Assembly (NCBI GenBank): GCA_947632415.1
Contig: CANRPB010000063.1
Coordinates: 1 to 9,214 of the forward strand
Direction of reading: 5' to 3'
Length of the DNA stretch: 9,214 nucleotides
From: an uncultured Bacilli bacterium
Lineage (GTDB): Bacteria; Bacillota_I; Bacilli_A; RF39; UBA660
Under the pieces are notes generated by a model that saw only the letters and a program-made list of their open reading frames with translations, made no database searches and was not told where the DNA came from. Of the stretch, positions 7,373-9,214 are shown piece by piece (position 1 is the first letter of the stretch; each line of letters opens with the position of its first letter). The translations under genes were made by a program, and so were the position numbers.

Positions 7373-7420
7373 TTAGAATACATCTTATTCTAAATTTTCA
7401 ATATTAATTTTTTCTATCAT
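7373..7420 (-). other. 11-codon ORF with strong RBS, overlapped by a perfect hairpin
   Basis: AAAAGGGGAGTC leads into ATG (7420) and MIEKINIENLE, then a stop at 7387-7385. The stem TTAGAATA/TATTCTAA (8 bp, 5-base loop, 7373-7393) covers the last codons and the stop. It could be a leader peptide or the beginning of a decayed gene; no T run follows the hairpin. The strong RBS is the main reason to record it. Confidence 0.3.
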
Positions 7421-7550
7421 GACTCCCCTTTTCTATTAAAGTATCTACATAATATATGATAAAATTTATAATTAAAAAATCCTTCTTAAAATTAAAAAAT
7501 CTAATAAAATGTCAAATAATGATTTTTATCAGATTTTTCAAAATTCGCGA

Positions 7551-7564
7551 CTCGCTTACGCGAG
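7551..7564 (-). other. GC-rich hairpin with a GTAA (GNRA-type) tetraloop
   Basis: On the minus strand CTCGC-GTAA-GCGAG gives a 5-bp G/C-rich stem closed by a GNRA-type tetraloop. An alternative pairing, TCGCG with CGCGA, overlaps it (7545-7563). It stands out within flanks of very low GC. No T run follows directly, so it is not a standard terminator. Confidence 0.5.
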
Positions 7565-7632
7565 ATAAGGATTTTCTTTTCTTTCTTTTCTTAGTTCATG
7601 ATTTTATCATGTTCTTTCTTTCTTAGTTTTTC

Positions 7633-7673
7633 GGCTTTGGCACTTTTCCTTGCCCGGAACGTGCCCTACTGCC
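7633..7673 (-). other. Nested GC-rich stem-loop in a purine-rich spacer
   Basis: GGCAC (7639-7643) pairs with GTGCC (7661-7665), enclosing TTCC (7646-7649) paired with GGAA (7656-7659) and a six-base loop. An outer GGC/GCC pairing (7633-7635 with 7671-7673) is possible with internal loops. It could be a structured RNA, part of the 3' untranslated region of the large pilin, or an element used in retrohoming. No known family was recognised. Confidence 0.4.
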
Positions 7674-7730
7674 TTGTTTTTCATTCTTCTTTCCGTTCTT
7701 GTTCTTTGATACCTTTTTTCGTTCTCATTA

Positions 7731-9099
7731 TTATTGGAGAAATTTAGATTTTGAGACGGTTATAACTGGGCGGACACCGAAGCTGCCATCATTGTGCACG
7801 ACGTTGGTGTCCAAGGAGCCGTAGTAGTCCACTTTCCACGCGTAATTAGAGTAGCCGGCGTGAGGAGAAGACGTCCAATATCCGTTCGTACCTCTATCTG
7901 CTGTTTTACATCCATATTTTGTACAATTCGTATTATCAAACAACCACCAATATTTACTTGTTACATTTTGTGTATCACAATTTCTATCATTGTAACAACT
8001 GGCTGTCCCTTTATCTAACAAGAACCATTTACTTCCTAACCCCCAGTTTTCCTCTGGACCTGATGATGCATCACTACCTTTTGCTCTATCATTTTCCGTA
8101 ATTTTTGCTATCTCTTCCGCTGTTATTAAACGGGCTCTATAGTCACTATAATCTATTGTATAATCGTAATCTTGACTGCTGTAGTTCCATTTTGCTGTAT
8201 AACTCTTTGGCGTTTCTAATTCCTCAGACCAATTTTGTGTATCAGTTTTTAATTGACTTAATACTGTTAGTGGGCCTTTATTATTATTTCCATTAGTTCC
8301 CCAAGTACCTTCTGGAGTTCCATTTGAATATGTTATTCCTACTTCTACTGCTTTAGAATTATTTTCATAATCATCTTTCGATACCCATGCTACATAATTT
8401 GTTGTATTATGGTCTAATATTAAATTTACTGTTTCTGAATTTTCATCATCTAAAAATGCAAAAAATTTCATACATCCTGATTTTAAAGGACTTTCTGCTG
8501 TATTTTTAGTTTTATTTGCTTCATATTCTTCCTTTGTACATCCTTTACCTTCATCAACATCAAAATATATTTCTGTTCCATCCTCATAAACTTGATAAGT
8601 TGTAGGTTCATCTCCTTGTACTAAAGAACTACAATCTCCTTTTTTTGTTTCTGTTACTTCACTATTTGTTAATGTTAAGGCATAATCACCTATGGTTAGA
8701 CAACCATTTGTTACTGTTCCTTTATCTATTGTTAGATTACCGCCTTTTGGTGATGTCCCTGAAAATGATATTTCTATTGTTTCATCTTCTAAAGTTAGTT
8801 TACCTTCTTCTGTTACTTTATAAGTACCATTTAATTCATCATAATTGGGATTTTTTGCTAATTCAGTTATGTAATATTTACTTATGGCATCTTTATATCC
8901 ATATGCTGAGTCTATTGCTGCTCCCTTTCTTGAATTCTCAATAATATTTAATATTATTGGGACTGTTATTACTGCAATTATCGCGAGTATTACTATTATA
9001 GCTAATAGTTCTATGAGGGTGAAGGCCTTTATTTTATTGGATTTTACAACCCCCCCCCCCTAGGTTACTATTAGTTAACATACTTTTTTTATATTTCAT
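7731..9099 (-). CDS. Large prepilin-like adhesin with lectin-like C-terminal domain; frame broken by an 11-G tract (phase OFF)
   Basis: A prepilin-like protein, 455 residues when the G tract is 10 long. ATG 9099 follows AGAAGGAG. In that register the leader is MKYKKSMLTNSNLGGGVVK..KA, cut before FTLIELLAI (residue 26) with Ala at -1, which is unusual but tolerated in the family; Glu is at mature position 5. The hydrophobic helix runs to about residue 55. A pilin-like region with GKLTLEDETIEI and two Cys follows to about 209. The C-terminal part (about 210-455) holds paired Cys (CYNDRNC, NCTKYGC) and ends with GYWTSSP (406-412), a variable stretch (413-440) and GVRPVITVSK, as in C-type-lectin-fold / DUF6273-type ligand-binding domains. 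As written (11 G) translation stops at 9034 after 21 residues. The frame from codon 9029 to the stop at 7731 is open without interruption. It probably displays a binding domain at the cell surface or pilus tip. Confidence 0.85.
7750..7865 (-). other. Probable DGR variable region (VR) at the 3' end of the large pilin gene
   Basis: Window 7751-7880 is 53% GC (69 of 130), against about 26% in 8341-8460 of the same gene. In the 28 codons 7862-7779, 18 end in C (for example GAC TAC TAC GGC, then GAC ACC AAC GTC), while in the 28 codons just upstream only one does. Adenine-specific mutagenesis of an AAC-rich template yields exactly such NNC runs. The following invariant, GC-richer stretch (GGTGTCCGCCCAGTTATAAC) is placed where the homing-initiation (IMH) sequence would lie. 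The encoded site lies between YWTSSP and GVRP, the usual place for DGR-diversified lectin-like domains. No template repeat or reverse transcriptase is in the window. Confidence 0.72.
9050..9060 (-). repeat. Poly-G(11) homopolymer, probable phase-variation switch
   Basis: Eleven consecutive G on the coding strand, 39 bases after the A of the start codon and before the pilin signal. Ten G (or 7 or 13) join the start codon to the pilin frame; eleven lead to a TAA at 9036-9034, and twelve to an immediate TAA after TTG. No alternative ATG, GTG or TTG lies in the pilin frame between the tract and the pilin signal. Such a tract is exceptional in DNA this AT-rich. Confidence 0.85.
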
Positions 9100-9129
9100 T
9101 TTCTACACTCCTTCTTACTTTTCCCTTAT

Positions 9130-9171
9130 AGAACTATAGCTTTGCAGTAATTTTATCTTTGCTATAATTCT
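9130..9171 (-). promoter_or_regulatory. Hairpin in the 5' leader of the large pilin mRNA
   Basis: AGAATTATAGC and GCTATAGTTCT form an 11-bp stem with one G-T pair around a 20-base loop. It lies between the promoter and the RBS, so it would form in the mRNA leader. No T run follows, so it is not a terminator. Confidence 0.5.
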
Positions 9172-9179
9172 ACATTAAT

Positions 9180-9208
9180 AATATATCAAAAAAAGTACTT
9201 TTAATCAA
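9180..9208 (-). promoter_or_regulatory. Promoter of the large pilin gene
   Basis: TTGATT (9208-9203), a 17-base spacer and TATATT (9185-9180) with TG one base upstream (extended -10), on the minus strand. It predicts a leader of roughly 75 bases. The -35 lies within the terminator hairpin of the preceding gene. Confidence 0.7.
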
Positions 9209-9214
9209 GTACCT
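9188..9214 (-). terminator. Intrinsic terminator of a gene beyond the right edge
   Basis: AGGTACTT and AAGTACTT pair (8 bp with one G-T) around a six-base loop, followed by a T7 run on the minus strand. It would end transcription from an upstream gene outside the window. Confidence 0.7.

Larger units (their letters stand above)
7239..7730 (-). other. 492-base gap between pilin array and large pilin: structured, mostly non-coding
   Basis: Reading on the minus strand from the large pilin gene: a strongly purine-rich stretch (about 7566-7735) interrupted by a GC-rich nested hairpin (7633-7673) and a CATGAT/ATCATG hairpin (7595-7609); a GC-rich tetraloop hairpin (7551-7564) set in very AT-rich DNA; a TTGACA sequence (7510-7515) without a good -10; an 11-codon ORF with a strong RBS (7385-7420) ending in a hairpin; and the promoter of pilin copy 4. 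Two very short overlapping ORFs start at 7728 (MRTKKGIKEQERKEE) and just after it; these are lysine-rich as expected from purine bias and are not credible as genes. No RNA family was recognised. Confidence 0.6.

Noticed and set aside
7750..7865. The GC-rich patch as a horizontally acquired fragment or sequencing contaminant
   Set aside because: It is in frame, ends in the expected GVRP motif, and the GC excess comes from C at third codon positions at variable sites, which mutagenic copying explains better than transfer.
7794..8296. Plus-strand ORFs opposite the C-terminal part of the large pilin
   Set aside because: They overlap a clear long minus-strand frame, lack start signals and show no domain.
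7731..8471. A separate 246-codon gene starting at ATG 8471
   Set aside because: The frame continues without a stop upstream to the pilin signal at 9029, there is no RBS before 8471, and the residues before it belong to the same protein.
8645..8944. Plus-strand Leu/Tyr-rich ORF
   Set aside because: It is antisense to the pilin middle region, which is open from 9029 to 7731 on the minus strand; the Leu/Tyr-rich composition is an artefact of AT-rich complement.
1..9214. DGR reverse transcriptase, template repeat or pilus assembly genes in the window
   Set aside because: I looked for a second copy of the GC-rich VR sequence and for reverse transcriptase, PilB/PilC/PilD-like motifs in the open frames and found none; they must lie elsewhere if they exist.
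1..9214. CRISPR array, tRNA or rRNA
   Set aside because: No short regularly spaced repeats and no cloverleaf or rRNA-like segment were seen; the only repeats are the pilin units.
1..9214. Mollicute genetic code with TGA as Trp
   Set aside because: Trp is written TGG in the ATPase, FtsY and large pilin, and ylxM ends at TGA four bases before the next gene, so the standard code fits.

Overview
The window is AT-rich. The genetic code looks standard: TGG encodes Trp throughout and TGA ends ylxM. Shine-Dalgarno sequences are strong, and the SRP GTPases Ffh and FtsY together with YlxM point to a low-GC Gram-positive bacterium (Bacillota). The style resembles uncultured gut Bacilli close to the Mollicutes boundary, but this placement is an inference from gene content and composition. 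Every credible gene lies on the minus strand, so the region is transcribed from high to low coordinates.

Right part (about 7731-9214): one long gene encodes a prepilin-like protein of about 455 residues. It has a type IV pilin N-terminus, a middle pilin-like region, and a C-terminal domain ending in a YWTSSP...GVRP motif like C-type-lectin-fold / DUF6273-type domains. Two unusual features sit in this gene. An 11-G homopolymer lies between the start codon and the pilin signal; as written it breaks the frame, and 10 Gs restore it, so the gene looks phase-variable and is in the OFF register here. Near the 3' end, about 115 bases are GC-rich (about 53% against about 26% a little upstream) and full of NNC codons, which is the signature expected of the variable region (VR) of a diversity-generating retroelement (DGR). 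No reverse transcriptase or template repeat is present in the window.

Middle part (about 5029-7730): four small prepilin genes of about 146-155 residues stand in tandem. Their N-termini and C-terminal Cys/GPF motifs are nearly identical and their central segments differ. Two of the gene-flanking spacers are almost identical copies, each carrying a promoter and a hairpin terminator. The 492-base gap between the array and the large pilin gene holds hairpins, a purine-biased stretch, a GC-rich structured island, a tiny ORF and the promoter of the first small pilin.

Left part (1-4946): a compact protein-targeting cluster reads ftsY, a small three-helix membrane protein, ylxM, a HerA/FtsK-type ATPase and ffh. 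The first four genes are overlapping or nearly so; ffh follows a hairpin and has its own extended -10 promoter. A further gene begins at position 63 and runs off the left edge.

Taken together, the left half is housekeeping protein targeting and the right half is an accessory surface-pilin locus. Three diversification modes appear in the pilin locus: homopolymer phase switching, probable retroelement mutagenesis of a ligand-binding tip domain, and recombination among tandem paralogues. Pilus assembly genes (ATPase, platform protein, prepilin peptidase) must lie elsewhere.
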